NCBI GenBank assembly: GCA_002782605.1
Contig: PFIF01000281.1
Coordinates: forward strand, 1 to 15,736
Length of the DNA: 15,736 nt
Direction of reading: 5' to 3'
From: Deltaproteobacteria bacterium CG_4_8_14_3_um_filter_43_13
GTDB lineage: Bacteria > Desulfobacterota > UBA8473
A program made the translations under genes and the position numbers. Below the pieces are notes generated by a model. It saw nothing but the letters and a program-made list of their open reading frames with translations. It had not been told where the DNA came from and ran no database searches. This document shows positions 13,957-15,736 of this stretch, piece after piece (the first letter of the stretch is position 1; each line of letters begins with the position of its first letter).

Positions 13957-15364
13957 TTGAAGGATAAGGAATCCATTTTGATAGTCGATGACGAAGAAGA
14001 ATTCAGAGAGTCCCTGAAGGCGATACTCAAGGATCGTTATCAGGTATTCACTGCCGAGAGCAACCAAACAGCCCTGAATATCATCGAAGGCAATAAAATT
14101 AATGTAGTACTCATCAGTTTCGATACATCTAACGCCGAAGGAGTGAACTTTGTCAGAAGGGTAAAGGAGATTAACGGAGAGGTCGATGTAGTTCTGGTTT
14201 CGTATCTTGGCATCTTAAGGAGTCTACCAGGGTATTTAAGGTTGGGAGCCAGTCTCTGTATAGCAAAACCAACCGAAGAGGTCCATTTCATTTCCTTTCT
14301 GACAGAGGTTCTAGTCAAACAGAGATTCCAGAAAGAAATAGAGCACGTCCGTTCAGAGGCCAAAGAACGCCATCGTTTTGGACAGATTATCAGCAAAGAC
14401 AGAAAGATGAGAGAGATATTTGACATTATTAAGGAGGTGACGTCTACCTCAACCAGTGTCTTGATTACGGGAGAGAGTGGAACAGGAAAAGAACTGGTCG
14501 CCAGGGCAATACACTATCAGGGCAACAGAAAGGATAGCCCATTTGTGGTGGTGAACTGCGGCGCCATACCTTCAGAACTCATGGAGAGTGAACTTTTTGG
14601 TTACGAGAAAGGGGCATTTACAGGTGCACATGGCCCGCACCCTGGGAAAGTTTGAACATTCCAACGGTGGCACCCTGTTTCTTGACGAGGTATCTGCACT
14701 ACGTTTAGACCTTCAATCGAAATTGCTCCGAGTTTTACAGGATAAACAGATTCAAAGGATTGGAAGTAACAAAACCGTCACCCTGGATGTAAGGGTAATC
14801 GCTGCCACAAATATAGATTTAGAAAAGGAGGTTCGGGGAAATAGATTTCGAAGTGACCTTTACTTTCGCCTCAATGTTGTACCCATCCATCTGCCGCCAT
14901 TGAGGAAGCGTAAAAATGACATTCCGTTGTTGGCACAGTTCTTTCTTGAAACTTACAACAAGCACCATAATAAGAAGATCGAAGGATTTTCACCTAATGC
15001 CTTTGCGACCCTTTGTAAATACTCCTGGCCTGGAAATGTTCGAGAGCTCCAGAATCTAGTTGAAAGGCTGGTTGTCCTTTCCAGACAGGATAGGTTAATA
15101 ACATTGAGCAATCTCCCAATAGAACTGTTTATGGATGGGAAACAAAATGGACAAGAAGTGGAAGAAATAAGAGACGATGAATTAGGGCTAACGAAGATCA
15201 AAGAAGGGTTTGAGAAGCGATTCATCCTTCAGACATTAGAAAAGACGAACTGGAACCAAACTGAAGCCGCAAAGATACTTAAAATACACCGAAACACCCT
15301 TGTGAAGAAGTTAACCCGTCTAAAGATTAGGGACAAAGTTCAATCCAAAAATGGAGATAAATAA
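13957..15364 (+). pseudogene. Sigma-54-dependent response regulator (NtrC/AtoC family), frameshifted
   Basis: One gene is read in two frames: 13957-14655, then a frame containing 14588-15364. Removing one C from CCC at 14634-14636 restores FTGAHGRTLGKFE and a 468-residue protein, the usual family length. The start is TTG 13957 after GAAGG. The receiver (1-120) keeps Asp11, Asp12, Ser82 and Lys104 at NtrC numbering, but residue 54, the phospho-acceptor Asp, is Ser. The AAA+ domain has Walker A GESGTGKE (172-179), the sigma-54 contact loop GAFTGA (219-224), Walker B GGTLFLDE and VRVIAATN. A Fis-type helix-turn-helix (NQTEAAKILKIHRNTLVKKL) ends it. As sequenced, the first half stops right after GAFTGA and cannot hydrolyse ATP or bind DNA. 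No partner histidine kinase is present. The family is certain; whether the shift is real, programmed or a sequencing error is open. Confidence 0.9.
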
Positions 15365-15736
15365 AATTGTCTATTTCAACTTGCACACGAAAGTAGCCAA
15401 TTAGGGTCTTTTTTGCTCCCAAAGATGTGCAATAAGCCTGCTATTTAATCTCTTACCCTTTTCATAAATGTCTTATTATTGAATAATAGGTTCTTTATAT
15501 ATAAAAAGTTGGCTTGTAAAAAGTAAGCCATGTCAATATGTTAGAATAAATTTTGCAACAATTATTTATCGCTTAGATTGAAAAAATGGAAGTTGGTACA
15601 GTTTTTGTATAAATTATTGTAGGATGTTTAGTTGAAGAAGAGGCTGGCTTTAACTATACCCGGGGATTAAATTCCTGAACGAAGCTACTTAAATAGTTCA
15701 CCCTGAAAAATGAAAAATTTCCTTTGGAGCAAACAT
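15365..15736. other. AT-rich region after the regulator, no gene seen
   Basis: No supported reading frame occurs in the last 372 bp on either strand. A small stem (GGCTT 15511-15515 with AAGCC 15525-15529) and a TTATTATTGAATAATA-like dyad near 15476-15488 are the only structures. A sigma-54-like promoter motif (15593-15609) points to a gene beyond the window edge. Confidence 0.5.
15593..15609 (+). promoter_or_regulatory. Candidate sigma-54 promoter (-24/-12)
   Basis: TTGGTACAGTTTTTGTA fits the consensus YTGGCACGRNNNTTGCW with three mismatches, including GT instead of GC at -12. The GG and the -12 element are separated by the required 10 nt. Its place downstream of a sigma-54 activator gene on the same strand raises its credibility. 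The target gene would lie outside the window. Confidence 0.4.

Noticed and set aside
14632..14636. Programmed ribosomal frameshift in the activator gene
   Set aside because: No classic slippery heptamer, no upstream Shine-Dalgarno-like stimulator and no evident downstream structure; mutation or sequence error is simpler.
1..15736. tRNA or rRNA genes
   Set aside because: I saw no cloverleaf with conserved GTTCGANTC-type arms and no rRNA-like stretch.

Overview
The window looks like chromosomal DNA of an anaerobic or facultatively anaerobic Gram-negative bacterium. Its protein families and palindromic intergenic repeats resemble those I associate with Desulfobacterota (former Deltaproteobacteria) and similar environmental lineages. 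That placement is inference: no rRNA or other phylogenetic marker is present.

Layout. (1) 1-937: the end of a CRISPR-Cas locus, with the 3' end of one cas2-like gene, a second complete cas2 three bases later, a leader of about 236 bp, and a short array of four identical 35-nt repeats with three spacers. (2) 1318-6322: a carbohydrate pair on the + strand, transketolase followed by a 956-residue transaldolase/glucose-6-phosphate isomerase fusion. Together they cover much of the non-oxidative pentose phosphate pathway and its link to glycolysis. (3) 6314-7555: a FabF-type 3-oxoacyl-ACP synthase on the - strand, starting at TTG and overlapping the fusion gene tail to tail by 9 nt. (4) 8047-8811: a secreted helical-repeat (TPR/TatT-like) protein behind a near-consensus sigma-70 promoter, a leader of about 170 nt, and a strong bidirectional terminator. 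(5) 8908-11272 (- strand): a two-subunit cobalamin-dependent acyl-CoA mutase. The 559-residue catalytic subunit is followed by the 129-residue B12 subunit, with a repeat element inserted between them. (6) 11842-13638: a long-chain acyl-CoA synthetase transcribed divergently from the mutase. (7) 13957-15364: an NtrC/AtoC-type sigma-54 activator split by a one-base frameshift just after its GAFTGA loop. Its receiver has Ser at the phospho-acceptor position. A sigma-54-like promoter motif lies about 230 bp downstream, pointing out of the window.

How the genes relate. The acyl-CoA synthetase and acyl-CoA mutase form a divergent acyl-CoA module with a palindromic candidate operator in the mutase promoter. 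Transketolase and Tal-Pgi form a sugar-phosphate operon. The CRISPR end, fabF and the TPR gene show no clear functional tie to these.

The intergenic spaces are unusually rich in repeats: terminal-inverted-repeat elements in two related but rearranged copies, 7-nt-period tandem repeats in several places, a 123-nt imperfect palindrome, and a GC-rich double hairpin. The most unusual protein-level observations are the mutase with Asp where the family's catalytic-site His normally sits, and the activator with D54 replaced by Ser plus a frameshift. I found no clear evidence of a wholly new multi-gene system; the best leads are the divergent mutase, the tandem cas2 genes and the rearranged repeat elements.
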